Shown: piece after piece, positions 19,486 to 29,822 of the stretch
How the letters are laid out: the number at the start of each line of letters is the position of its first letter
How positions within the stretch are numbered: the first letter of the stretch is position 1
Assembly (NCBI GenBank): GCA_030429345.1
Contig: JAUIFJ010000023.1
Span: forward strand, 1-62,359
Reading direction: 5' to 3'
Source of the DNA: a bacterium
GTDB taxonomy: Bacteria; CAIWAD01
Length of the DNA stretch: 62,359 nucleotides
Translations under genes and position numbers: made by a program
The notes under the pieces: generated by a model
The model's database searches: none
Told to the model about the DNA's origin: nothing
Seen by the model: only the letters and a program-made list of their open reading frames with translations

Positions 19486-20514
19486 TTAATCCAACTCTTC
19501 CATAAGATCAATCGCCCTTTTCACGCGGCCCAGGTTTCGGAAGCCGGCGATGTGGACGATGGCGTCGCCGCGGTTGACCGGGGGGATGGTGGCGTGGCCG
19601 ATGATGATGCCGTCCTCGGGGCATTCGACGAGCTTCTCCTGGCCGCCGAAGGCGTCTGTGATGCGGGCCAGAGGCTCGCCCTTGGTCACACGGTCGCCAG
19701 CAGCCTTCAGTAGCTTGAAGAGGCCGCTGTGGGGTGCGCGGACCCAGAAGCTCTCGCGTGAGACGAAGGCTTCCGGCGGCGCCTTGGTCCTGGCGGAACG
19801 GAGCTGCGGCAGCATGCCGATGTGACGCATCACCGCCAGGCAGCCGGCCAGGCCGGCGCGGATCACGCCCTCGTCCAGGCGCAGGGCCTCGCCGCCTTCG
19901 AAGAGCAGACTGCGTATGCCCTTCTTGCGGGCTGCCTCGCGCAGCGATCCGTCGCGCAGGCGGGAGTGGATCACAACGGGCACGCCGAAGACCTTGGCCA
20001 GTTCCTCCGTTTCCGGATCATCGAGGCTGGCGCGCACCTGGGGCAGGTTGGTGCGATGCACGGCCCCCGTGTGCAGGTCGATGCCGTGGCTGCAGCGCTG
20101 GACGATCTCCTTCATGAAGAGCCGGGCCAGGCGTGATCCAAGGGAGCCTCCCGGCGAGCCGGGGAAGCAGCGGTTCAGGTCCCGCCGGTCAGGCAGGTAG
20201 CGCGACTTGTCGTTGAAGCCGAAAATGTTGACCACCGGCACGGCGATCAGGGTGCCGCGCAGGCGCGACAGGGCGGGACGGGCCAGCAGGCGCTGGATGA
20301 TCTCGACGCCGTTCAGTTCGTCGCCGTGGATCGCCGCGCTGACGAAGAGTGCCGGACCTTCCCGGCGGGAATGGATCACCTCTACGGGCAGGTACAAAGG
20401 CGTGTAGTCGTAGAGCGAGGCTACTTCCAGCTGCAGACGCCGGCGCTCGCCGGCCTCGATCCGCTGCTTCCCGATGCGGAAGGCGGCCCGCATGGGTTTT
20501 GTACTACGAGCCAC
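19486..20514 (-). CDS. Succinylglutamate desuccinylase/aspartoacylase-family protein
   Basis: 342 residues on the minus strand. The zinc-carboxypeptidase-like fold shows the ligands HGDE (in [12 protein letters not shown]) and a later His in GIDLHTG, with an Arg/Asn substrate pair in DLNRCFPG. Family members hydrolyse N-acyl bonds of glutamate or aspartate. The C-terminal 80 residues form a beta-rich extension ([20 protein letters not shown]) resembling a lipoyl-like barrel. Its start overlaps the end of the RimK-like gene by 11 bases, so the two are co-translated. A joint role in adding and trimming glutamate-type modifications is plausible but unproven. Confidence 0.85.
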   Translation of the reverse strand: MARSTKPMRAAFRIGKQRIEAGERRRLQLEVASLYDYTPLYLPVEVIHSRREGPALFVSAAIHGDELNGVEIIQRLLARPALSRLRGTLIAVPVVNIFGFNDKSRYLPDRRDLNRCFPGSPGGSLGSRLARLFMKEIVQRCSHGIDLHTGAVHRTNLPQVRASLDDPETEELAKVFGVPVVIHSRLRDGSLREAARKKGIRSLLFEGGEALRLDEGVIRAGLAGCLAVMRHIGMLPQLRSARTKAPPEAFVSRESFWVRAPHSGLFKLLKAAGDRVTKGEPLARITDAFGGQEKLVECPEDGIIIGHATIPPVNRGDAIVHIAGFRNLGRVKRAIDLMEELD

Positions 20515-21739
20515 TGGCCGTTCCCTCCGCCGGCCCCTCGTGTCTCGCCGCCTCGATGGACGCTGCGCTGAGCTTCTTGATCTTCGGCTTGAGGCGGCGA
20601 CGGGCTTTTTCCGGAATCAGCTCGCGCATCGATTCCAGGCGGCCGAAGCAGAGCAGGCGGTCGTGGGCGGCCAGCACGCGGTCCGATCTTGGGTTGGGCA
20701 CCACCTTGTTCTCGTGATGCAGGGTCAGCACGTTGATGTCCAGCTCGCGCAGCCCCGACTCCTTCAGGGTCTTGCCGATGTACTCGGAGCCCTCGGGCAC
20801 GTGGATCTCGGTGACGCCGTAGCCGCGGCTCACCGTGAGACGCTGGCGCAGGTCGATGGCCGGGTAGTCCACATTGGCCGCGATGTAGTCGATGATCGCG
20901 CCGGCGACATCCTTGCGCGTGCAGGTCTCGATGCCTTCCAGCCCCGGCGAGCTGTTGACTTCCATGATCTGCGGGCCATCCTTGCCTTCCAGCATGTCGA
21001 CACCGGCAACTCCCAGGCCGAGGATCTTCGCCGCGCGCACGGCCACTTCGCGGTAGTCGTCGCGCAGTTCCACTTCCTCAGTACGCCCGCCGCGGTGGAC
21101 ATTGCTGCGGAACTCCTGCCCTTGTGCCACACGGCGCATGGCGGCCACCACCTGGTCGCCGATCACGATGGCGCGCACGTCCCGCCCCTTGCTCTCGGCG
21201 ACGAACTTTTGGATCAGCACGTTCTGCTTCTGGCTCTGCAGCAGCTCGATCATCGAGGTCGCGAGCTCGAGGCGGTCGGCGAGCAGTACGCCGATGCCCT
21301 GTGTGCCTTCGAGCAGCTTGATCACCACGGGCACTCCGCCAACACGCTCGATGGCGGGTAATACATCCTTCTTGTTGCGCACGAAGGCCGTCGCCGGAAT
21401 GCCGATGTTGTGTCGGCTGAGGATCTGCAGGGAGCGCAGCTTGTCGCGTGAATTGAGAATGCCCACCGCCGAATTTGGGGAAAAGACCTCCATCTGCTGG
21501 AACTGGCGTACCACAGCGGTGCCGAAATAGGTGATCGAGGCCCCGATGCGCGGCAGTACCGCGTCGTAGTGCGAAAGCCGTTTCTGTCTGTAATACAAAT
21601 CCGGTTCGTCGGTTTCCAGGTCGATGGCGAAGGAGAGGGTGTTGAGCACACGCACCGTGTGATCCCTTTTGCGGGCGGCCTCGACGAGGCGGCGCGTGCT
21701 GTAGGTTCCGGGTTCGCGGGAAAGAATGGCGAGTTTCAT
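20504..21739 (-). CDS. RimK-type ATP-grasp ligase fused to an RCK_C (TrkA-C) domain
   Basis: 411 residues. The N-terminal 300 residues match RimK, which adds glutamate to the C-terminus of a protein such as ribosomal protein S6 or makes poly-glutamate. Visible features are the start MKLAILSREPGTYSTRRLVE, the ATP-grasp region VVIKLLEGTQGIGVLL, and the metal site GVDMLEGKDGPQIMEVNSSP. Residues about 310-385 form an RCK_C domain (VPEGSEYIGKTLKESGLREL, then RVLAAHDRLLCFG), a ligand-binding module of potassium-channel regulators. The tail is basic (ARRRLKPKIKK). It is transcribed away from the 22044 gene and is coupled to the desuccinylase-like gene downstream. Confidence 0.88.
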   Translation of the reverse strand: MKLAILSREPGTYSTRRLVEAARKRDHTVRVLNTLSFAIDLETDEPDLYYRQKRLSHYDAVLPRIGASITYFGTAVVRQFQQMEVFSPNSAVGILNSRDKLRSLQILSRHNIGIPATAFVRNKKDVLPAIERVGGVPVVIKLLEGTQGIGVLLADRLELATSMIELLQSQKQNVLIQKFVAESKGRDVRAIVIGDQVVAAMRRVAQGQEFRSNVHRGGRTEEVELRDDYREVAVRAAKILGLGVAGVDMLEGKDGPQIMEVNSSPGLEGIETCTRKDVAGAIIDYIAANVDYPAIDLRQRLTVSRGYGVTEIHVPEGSEYIGKTLKESGLRELDINVLTLHHENKVVPNPRSDRVLAAHDRLLCFGRLESMRELIPEKARRRLKPKIKKLSAASIEAARHEGPAEGTASGS

Positions 21740-22043
21740 GGTGGTGGTACCTGCGGATCTGTGTCGAGGGTCGGCGGTGCCAAGTGGAGCTATTCGTCTC
21801 CTGGCGGCTGTTCCCGCTTAACATAGGATTGGCTCAGGAAGGAACCGACACCTGAGGGCGTGCTGCCCATGTTGCCTCCTCTCAGCCGCCGTTCCTTCGA
21901 TCCCAGCCGTCCTCTGGAGCGGTTCCTGAACGAGAATAGCTCCGTCAATGCCTGTAGAAGACAAAAATGGCAGGCGGTCCCTTTTCGCTTGCTTGACGCA
22001 CTCGCGCGGCCCACCTTTGCCCTTCACACAGCTGGAGGTCTTT

Positions 22044-22817
22044 ATGCATCGACTCATTCCGGTCCTCAGCCTGGGCCTGCTACCCCTGACGGCCCTTGCC
22101 GAAACCTATGGCGGCGTCGAGTTTCCCGACGGCGCCGTCTCCTTTGCCGACGCGGTGATCGACTTCTCGCCGTCTATCAATGGCAGCGGCAATCCCTGCT
22201 GCCAGTACATCGATCCGCTGAAGGCACTCGGCGAGCCGGAACTGAGCACCACGGATTTCAGTGTCTCGCTGGGCGAGGGCGGCACCCTGACTCTGGCCTT
22301 TACCGACAACCTGCTGACCGGCAGCGGCGACGATGCCGAAGATCTGTGGGTCTTCGAGGTCGGCACGCTTGTCGAGAGCCTCTTTCTTGAGATCAGTGCC
22401 GATGGCCTGAACTGGTTCGCCCTGGGACAGATCTCAGGCGCGGTCAGCGGGGTGGACATCGACGCCTTCGGCTTCGGGCCGGAGGACGCCTTCTCTTTCG
22501 TCAAGCTGCGCGACGATCCGACCCAGACCGGAACCAACGGTCCGCAGCTGGGAGCGGACATCGACGCCGTCGGCGCCATCTCGACCACGCCGGCGGATTT
22601 TCTCACTCCCGTAGCGGAGGAGATCCACACTGCCGTTGAAGTTCGTTGGGCCAGCCTGGCGGGGCAGTTCTACATCGTCGAGGCCTCCGATTCCACCGGC
22701 GGCCCCTGGAGCCGCGTCCATGGCCCGGTCATCGGCAGCGGCGACACCCTGCAGTTCTTCGACAGCACCCTGGATCGCCCGCGGCAATTCTACCGAGTGA
22801 TGCGCACCACGGACTAG
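22044..22817 (+). CDS. Secreted protein of unknown function
   Basis: 257 residues. The ATG at 22044 has GGAG nine bases upstream and begins a clean signal peptide (MHRLIPVLSLGLLPLTALAE); an upstream in-frame extension to 21948 is unlikely. The mature part is beta-rich and contains LGEGGTLTLAFTDNLLTGSG followed by DLWVFEVG, a pattern seen in secreted proteins of Planctomycetes and related groups. The C-terminal 80 residues look like a small fibronectin/Ig-type module (EVRWASLAGQFYIVEASDS). It is an orphan between two tandem arrays. Function unknown. Confidence 0.75.
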   Translation: MHRLIPVLSLGLLPLTALAETYGGVEFPDGAVSFADAVIDFSPSINGSGNPCCQYIDPLKALGEPELSTTDFSVSLGEGGTLTLAFTDNLLTGSGDDAEDLWVFEVGTLVESLFLEISADGLNWFALGQISGAVSGVDIDAFGFGPEDAFSFVKLRDDPTQTGTNGPQLGADIDAVGAISTTPADFLTPVAEEIHTAVEVRWASLAGQFYIVEASDSTGGPWSRVHGPVIGSGDTLQFFDSTLDRPRQFYRVMRTTD

Positions 22818-22869
22818 CGCGTCACACACGATGTTCCCCGACAGGATTCCTGCTTCAAGAGGGCCGTAG

Positions 22870-22889
22870 GGGTCGCTCGCGAGCGACCC
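22870..22889. repeat. Perfect 20-bp GGGTCG...CGACCC palindrome, copy 2
   Basis: GGGTCGCTCG/CGAGCGACCC, preceded by GGCCGTAG exactly as in the copy at 19265. It lies 10 bases before the second 12-bp array. Confidence 0.8.
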
Positions 22890-22899
22890 GGCGTCTCGT

Positions 22900-23007
22900 G
22901 GTGCCAAGGACGGTGCCAAGGACGGTGCCAGGGACGGTGCCAGGGACGGTGCCAGGCACGGTGCCAGGGACGGTGCCAGGCACGGTGCCAAGGACGGTAC
23001 CAGACCC
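22900..23007. repeat. 12-bp tandem array 2 (GGTGCCARGSAC), 9 copies
   Basis: Units begin every 12 bases from 22900 to 22996 with the same consensus as the array at 19305; the last unit is GGTACC. It lies between the orphan secreted gene and the M16C peptidase gene. It does not encode a protein and has no spacers. Confidence 0.92.
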
Positions 23008-23082
23008 TTTTCCACCAGATGATATCCCTCGCCCCATTCATACTATCTTCACCTTTCTGCCACCGTCAATCCCGGAGACCCC

Positions 23083-26010
23083 ATGTCCACCGCATCCGCT
23101 TCCGCTTCCTGTGCTCCCGGAGCCATCCTTCACGGCTTCGAGTGCGAACAAGTGGAGGAGCTGCCGCGGCTGGGCCTGACCCTGTTGCGCTTCCGGCATG
23201 GCAAGACGGGCGCGCGCCTTGTGCATCTGAGGATGCCGGTGGAGGAGCGGACCTTCTGCCTGGCATTCCGGACGCTGCCGGGAAATCATACGGGGGTGGC
23301 GCACATTCTCGAGCATTGTGTGCTCGAGGGCTCGCGGGACTATCCGCTGCATCTCTTCAAGCACTTGCCGGGGAAGAGCCTGTTCACCTTCCTCAACGCG
23401 ATGACCTCCAACGACCGCACGGTCTACCCCTTCGCCACGCCGGATCCTGTCGATTATCGCCACTTGATGGACTGCTACCTGGACGCCTGCTTCCATCCGC
23501 TGTTGGAGGAGGAGACCTTCCTGCAGGAGGGCTGGCGGCTCGAGTTCGAGAAGCCCGACGATCCCGCGACTCCGCTCGTATACCGCGGCGTCGTCTACAA
23601 CGAGATGAAGGCCGCGCTCAGTGATCCGGCGGGCTGGCTCTACCGCGGCCTGCGGCGCAAGCTGCTGCCGGACCTTGTCTACGGCAAGGAGAGCGGGGGC
23701 ATTCCGCTCTACATGCCCTCCCTCGGCCTGCAGCAGCTGAGGAACTTCCACAAGCGCTACTACCATCCCTCCAACAGCTGGTGCATCACCAGCGGGGATT
23801 TCGATCCCGCCGAGATCCTGCCGCGGTTGAACGAGGTATACGGCGAATTCCGCCGGCGCAGGGAGATCGACTTCCCCCGCATCCAGCCTCCCCTGGGGCG
23901 TGAGAAGCGGGCCGTGCTCCGCATGCCGGTGGCCGCGGGGCAGGAGGTCGCCGACCTCTCGACCGGCGTGCTCGCCTGGCGGCTGGGACCGACCAGCGAG
24001 CTGCAGGAGATGACCGAAAGCGGCTTCCTGATGGAAGTGCTCAGCGGCAACGCCGGCGCTCCCCTCAGCCGGGCGCTGCTCGAGAGCCGCCTGGGCACCG
24101 GCCTGTCCGCCATGGGGCTGGACAGCTGGGGCGCGCAGAGCTGGTTCTCCTGCGGCCTGAAGGGCCTGCCGGCGAAAAAGCTGGAGGCCTTCCGTGATAC
24201 GGTGATGGGCTGCCTGGAGAATCTGGCGGAGAAGGGCCTCGACCCGGAGGCCGTACAGGCCGTGCTCGATCGCTGGGAGTACCGGCTACTGGACCAGGAG
24301 GGCGGATCCCAGCCCTGGGGCCTGGGCCTGGGATCGCAGTTCCTCAATCCCTGGATGCAGGGCGCCGACCCCGCGGCCTGCCTGCGCGGCGAGGAGCTCT
24401 TCGAGAAGCTGCGCCAGTCCTGCCGTGATCCACGCTTCCTGCCCTCGCTGATCCGCCGCCTGCTGCTGGACAATCCCGAGCGCCTGCTGCTGCTGCGCAG
24501 GCCGCAGCCCGGCGGACTGGAACGGGAGATCCGGCAGGAGAAGGAATCCCTCGCCCGCAGGCATGCCGCCCTTGACGAATCCGGGCGCCAGGACCTTGTC
24601 TCACAGGCTGCCCGCGTCGAGGCCTATCGCAAGCGCGAGGACGACCAGTCCCTGCTGCCGAGCCTCGACCTGGGCCAGCTCAGCCGGGAACTGCGCCCGC
24701 TGCATCACGAACAACGCGACACGCCCTGGCCGCACGCGGTGAGCCGCCAGGCCAGCAAGGGGATCACGCTCCTGCGGCTGGCCTTCCCGCTGGATCCCTC
24801 CTGTCCCGGTGCAGACTGGCTGGGCCTGCTGCCCCGCCTCGCCTTCGGTGGTCGGGACCTGCCCGCCAGCGCGCGCCGCATCCAGAGTCTCACGGGCCGC
24901 CTGGGCCTGAGCACCTTTCATTCCCTCGACGCCGATGGCCGGCCGCTGCACCGCATGTTGCTCGGCCTGCGCTGCCTGGACCGCAAGCTGGGGGACTGCG
25001 CGGAACTGCTGCAGGAACTCCTGCTGCAGCCGGATCTGGAGGACAGGAACCGCCTGCGCGAGCTGACCGGCATGATCCAGGGAGAGGTGCGCTCGGGCCT
25101 GATCCGCGGGGGCGGAGGAGTCGCCCTGGCCGAAGCGCGTCGCCGGCTGTCCCCTCTGGGTGAGGTCCTGGCGCGGGAAGACGGCATTGAATCGGCGCGC
25201 GGCTCCCTGGCCCTGGACCCCGAGGGACACGCCCTGGGGCGCATGCTGGCCGAAAGCCTGCCCGAACTGCTGCAGGGACCGCGCGAGATCTTTCTGTGTG
25301 GCAGCGAGGAGGCGCTCAGGGAAGGCCCGCGAAAGCTGGCCCCGCTGATCGAAAGGCTGGGACAGCCGCCGGAACCGCGAGAACCTGCACAGGCGTCTTC
25401 CGCCGGAAACGGGCTTCCGCGCGCCTGGCATACGGACCTCAAGGGGGCTTTCGTTGCCGAGTGTCTCACGGCCCCCGGCTACGAGCACGAGGATGCCCCG
25501 CGGCTCTTCCTGCTTTGTCGCCTGCTCAACAAGCGCCTGTATACGCGAATCCGCGCCGAGGGCGGCGCCTATGGATCACGGGCCAGCTATCATTCCGACA
25601 GCGGCACGCTGAGCTTCCTCAGCTGGCGTGATCCACGGGTGGCCGGCACCCTGCGCGACTATGCGGCCTGCCGCGCCGAGCTCTGCGCCGGCGCCTTCGA
25701 CGGCGAGGAACTGCGCGAGGCGCGCATCGAGGCCCTGCGCAGCCTGCAGGGGCCCTACAAGCCGCTGGCCGCCGGGAACCAGGCCTTCGTACTCGGCCTG
25801 CTCGGACGCAGCGAGCGGGCCCGGCTGAGTTTCCGCCTGGGCATTCTCGATGCCGGCCGGGATGAACTGGTGGACTGTGCGCGCCGCTGGCTGGGCGAAG
25901 GGCAGCCCTCGCAGGCCGCGGTGATCAGTTCGCGTCCGCAGCTGGAGGCGGAGATCGCCGCCGGCTTCCGCTGCGAAATGGAAGCAGCCCTGCCTGAGGA
26001 AGCCCGGTGA
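23083..26010 (+). CDS. M16C zinc metallopeptidase (presequence protease/Cym1-like)
   Basis: 975 residues, the size of one-chain M16C peptidases. The inverted zinc motif HxxEH is HILEH (His74, Glu77, His78), with the second glutamate ligand near Glu174 in VVYNEMKAA. PGKSLFTFLNAMTSNDRTVY and TPDPVDYRHLMDCYLDACFHP are family hallmarks. The C-terminal half keeps the Arg-Tyr-type motif near RIRAEGGAYGSRASY. These enzymes degrade unstructured peptides inside a closed chamber. No signal peptide is evident, so a cytoplasmic or periplasmic peptide-clearing role is uncertain. It overlaps the next gene by four bases (GTGA). Confidence 0.93.
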   Translation: MSTASASASCAPGAILHGFECEQVEELPRLGLTLLRFRHGKTGARLVHLRMPVEERTFCLAFRTLPGNHTGVAHILEHCVLEGSRDYPLHLFKHLPGKSLFTFLNAMTSNDRTVYPFATPDPVDYRHLMDCYLDACFHPLLEEETFLQEGWRLEFEKPDDPATPLVYRGVVYNEMKAALSDPAGWLYRGLRRKLLPDLVYGKESGGIPLYMPSLGLQQLRNFHKRYYHPSNSWCITSGDFDPAEILPRLNEVYGEFRRRREIDFPRIQPPLGREKRAVLRMPVAAGQEVADLSTGVLAWRLGPTSELQEMTESGFLMEVLSGNAGAPLSRALLESRLGTGLSAMGLDSWGAQSWFSCGLKGLPAKKLEAFRDTVMGCLENLAEKGLDPEAVQAVLDRWEYRLLDQEGGSQPWGLGLGSQFLNPWMQGADPAACLRGEELFEKLRQSCRDPRFLPSLIRRLLLDNPERLLLLRRPQPGGLEREIRQEKESLARRHAALDESGRQDLVSQAARVEAYRKREDDQSLLPSLDLGQLSRELRPLHHEQRDTPWPHAVSRQASKGITLLRLAFPLDPSCPGADWLGLLPRLAFGGRDLPASARRIQSLTGRLGLSTFHSLDADGRPLHRMLLGLRCLDRKLGDCAELLQELLLQPDLEDRNRLRELTGMIQGEVRSGLIRGGGGVALAEARRRLSPLGEVLAREDGIESARGSLALDPEGHALGRMLAESLPELLQGPREIFLCGSEEALREGPRKLAPLIERLGQPPEPREPAQASSAGNGLPRAWHTDLKGAFVAECLTAPGYEHEDAPRLFLLCRLLNKRLYTRIRAEGGAYGSRASYHSDSGTLSFLSWRDPRVAGTLRDYAACRAELCAGAFDGEELREARIEALRSLQGPYKPLAAGNQAFVLGLLGRSERARLSFRLGILDAGRDELVDCARRWLGEGQPSQAAVISSRPQLEAEIAAGFRCEMEAALPEEAR

Positions 26011-26774
26011 TCGGCGTCCGGTCCATCCGACCCGAGGAGCTGCCGGCCTGGTGTCGCTGCCTCGAAGAGGAGCCGGCCCGCGAGCTGGCCCTGCAGATCA
26101 TGGAGCTGTGGGAGGAGGAGCTGGGCCGCCCCGAATGGACCCTGGGCTTCGAGGACGCGGGCCAGTGGGTCGCGCGCCTGCTGCTCTGGCACGAGGAGCA
26201 CAGCCCGGATGTCCTGCAGATCGATCGCGCCGCCCTGCCCTGGAACGGGGCCTGGAAACGCCCTTTGGACGAGTTGCTGCATGCCGCGACGAGAATCGCC
26301 CGGGAAGCCGGAGCCGCTGCCCTGGCCTGGGAAGTGTCGCCGGAGCATCCGGCCCTGCCGCTGCTGGCGGCGAAAGGATTTGTCGACACAGGGTTGCACT
26401 GCGAATGGCAGGTTGCCTGCAGCACCTGCAGCGATCCGCTGCCGAAGGGGAGCCGGGAGGAAGCCTTGCTGGAGAAGCTGGATCCTGTTGTCCGCGAACT
26501 CTGGCTTGAGGACATCGCACTGCGGGCAGCCGGGGAGAACTGCCTGCTGCTGGCGCTTCCGGATGGCGAGGAAGAGGCGGAGCTGCGCCTGATCGGCGAT
26601 CCGGAAGCGGCCAGGGCGCTGGGCGGATTCGCCGGCCAGCTGCATCGGCGCGGAGTGCGCCGGCTGCGCACGGAGGCGGAAGGAACACGCTTTCCGGAGT
26701 GGTTCCGTGCGCTGGGGGAGGGACGTCCCCGAAGAGTGCGCCAGTGGCGGGAGCTGCTGCTGCCCCTGGAATAG
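26007..26774 (+). CDS. GNAT-like protein, function unknown
   Basis: 255 residues from the GTG overlapping the M16C stop. The middle has a GNAT motif-B-like stretch (PALPLLAAKGFVDTG) preceded by a helix typical of the acetyl-CoA-binding fold (ELLHAATRIAREAG). The N-terminal and C-terminal parts are charged and not recognisable, and a clear acetyl-CoA Q/RxxGxG loop is missing, so enzymatic activity is doubtful. Confidence 0.5.
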   Translation: MIGVRSIRPEELPAWCRCLEEEPARELALQIMELWEEELGRPEWTLGFEDAGQWVARLLLWHEEHSPDVLQIDRAALPWNGAWKRPLDELLHAATRIAREAGAAALAWEVSPEHPALPLLAAKGFVDTGLHCEWQVACSTCSDPLPKGSREEALLEKLDPVVRELWLEDIALRAAGENCLLLALPDGEEEAELRLIGDPEAARALGGFAGQLHRRGVRRLRTEAEGTRFPEWFRALGEGRPRRVRQWRELLLPLE

Positions 26775-26905
26775 CCCATCCGGCCGGCTGCTAGAGGCCA
26801 GGATCGACTTTGACCGACTCCGATGTGCATTCCCTTGGGTTGTAGTGGAAGATCTTTTCGCCAGCCCCGATATTTCCCTTCTGGAATTCTGACCGAGGTC
26901 CCTTC

Positions 26906-28399
<1,494 letters not shown>

Positions 28400-28906
28400 A
28401 TGAAACGCTACACCCTGGGCGAAGAGGGCAAGACACGCGAACTGGCCTTCCGCGGCCGCGGCTGGGAAGGCGTCCTGTCTCACGAAAAAGGCGAGAGCCC
28501 CGTCGAGGGCCGTCGTCTTGGTGGCGAACTGTCACTCAAATTGGGGGACCGCATGCACCGGGTCGAACCGGTCGGCGAGGGTCTCTACCGTGTAGACGGG
28601 CAGCTGGTCTCGATCCGGCTGCGCAGCGATCTCGAGGCCCGCTTCGAGGCCCTGGGCCTGGGCGGCCGCGCCGAGGTCGGCGGCAAGGTCGAACTGCCCA
28701 TGCCGGGCAAGGTGATCTCCGTGCTGGTCGAGGAGGGGCAGCAGGTCGCCGAAGGGGAAGGCCTGCTGATCGTCGAGGCCATGAAGATGGAGAACGAGAT
28801 CAAGGCGCCCCGCGCCGGCGTGGTCCGTCGCCTGGCCGTCAAGGCCGGCGATGAACTGGAAAAAGGCGCGCCCCTGCTCGACATCGAGGCGGAAGAGACC
28901 TCGTGA
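28400..28906 (+). CDS. Biotin carboxyl carrier protein
   Basis: 168 residues. The C-terminal 75 residues form a biotinyl domain with EAMKMENE; Lys129 is the biotinylated residue, flanked by the PMPGKV strand. The N-terminal 90 residues resemble the linker region of propionyl-CoA carboxylase alpha subunits. The ATG directly follows the biotin carboxylase stop codon (TAGATG), and the end overlaps the UbiA-family gene (GTGA). Confidence 0.92.
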   Translation: MKRYTLGEEGKTRELAFRGRGWEGVLSHEKGESPVEGRRLGGELSLKLGDRMHRVEPVGEGLYRVDGQLVSIRLRSDLEARFEALGLGGRAEVGGKVELPMPGKVISVLVEEGQQVAEGEGLLIVEAMKMENEIKAPRAGVVRRLAVKAGDELEKGAPLLDIEAEETS

Positions 28907-29808
28907 TCCTCGCCGATCTCTTCTTCCTCAGCCGGCCGACCCTGTTCTTCGTCAACTGGATCATCCTGCTGCTGGGACATCACGCGGTCGGCGGAGCCGG
29001 AGGCCCGGCGCTCTGGCTGCTGATGGTCGAGTACGCCTGCATCTCGGGAGCCGCCGTGATCGTCAACCAGCTCCACGACCTGGAAAGCGATCGCGAGAAC
29101 GGCAAGCTCTTCATCCTGCAGAAGGGCTATGTCAGCGAGAGCGCCGCCCTGTGCCTGGCCTGGAGCCTCTTCGCCCTCGGCGCCCTTTTGGCCATCGGCC
29201 TGGGCACGCTGAATTTCCTGCTGACCCTGCTCTTTTTCGCCCTGACCGGGATCGTATACAACAAGCCGCCGCTGGCCACCAAGGATCGGCCGCTTGCCGG
29301 CATGCTGACCCTGGCCCTGGCCTGCGCCGCGCTTTTCGTGCAGTCGGCGGCGCTGGGCGGAGTCGGTCCCCTGCTGCGCGCGCTGCCCGAGTCCCTGCCG
29401 ATCCTGCTGGCCTGCCTGGGAGTCGGCCTGCTGACGACCATTCCGGACATGGAGGGCGATGCCGCGGCGGAGAAGCTGACCTTTGCCCGCCGCTACGGCG
29501 TCGACCGCACCTACCTGGCCGCGCTGGCCAGCCTGCTGCTCTGCCTGCTTTGCAGCTGGATGCTGGCCAATCCCTTCGTCGGCCTGCCGGCCCTGGGCGC
29601 CGTCGTCCTGCTGCTCTGGGGCGTCTTCACCCGCCCGCGGGAGCGCGCCGCGGCGATCAGCCGCTGGGCGATCCTGCTGCAGGCTTTGGCCGTCTGCTCC
29701 CTGGCGCCCTTCTTCGGGCTGCTGATGATCGTGTACTACGCCGCCGCGCGGTTCTACTACCGGGAACGCTTCGGGATCGTCTATCCCCGGCTGGGCCTGG
29801 ACAGCTGA
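28903..29808 (+). CDS. UbiA-family prenyltransferase
   Basis: 301 residues with about eight hydrophobic segments. The two Asp-rich sites of the family are visible: NQLHDLESD near residue 47 and the second DMEGD near residue 185. The first differs from the strict NDxxD form. These integral membrane enzymes attach polyprenyl chains to aromatic acceptors for quinone, chlorophyll, haem or archaeal lipid synthesis. The acceptor cannot be told. The GTG start overlaps the biotin carrier stop, which is odd company for a prenyltransferase. Confidence 0.85.
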   Translation: MILADLFFLSRPTLFFVNWIILLLGHHAVGGAGGPALWLLMVEYACISGAAVIVNQLHDLESDRENGKLFILQKGYVSESAALCLAWSLFALGALLAIGLGTLNFLLTLLFFALTGIVYNKPPLATKDRPLAGMLTLALACAALFVQSAALGGVGPLLRALPESLPILLACLGVGLLTTIPDMEGDAAAEKLTFARRYGVDRTYLAALASLLLCLLCSWMLANPFVGLPALGAVVLLLWGVFTRPRERAAAISRWAILLQALAVCSLAPFFGLLMIVYYAAARFYYRERFGIVYPRLGLDS

Positions 29809-29822
29809 AAGGAATGGGGCGC

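Noticed and set aside
21993-22021. Sigma70 promoter before the 22044 gene
   Set aside because: TTGACG is a fair -35, but the hexamer 17 bases later (TTTGCC) is a poor -10.
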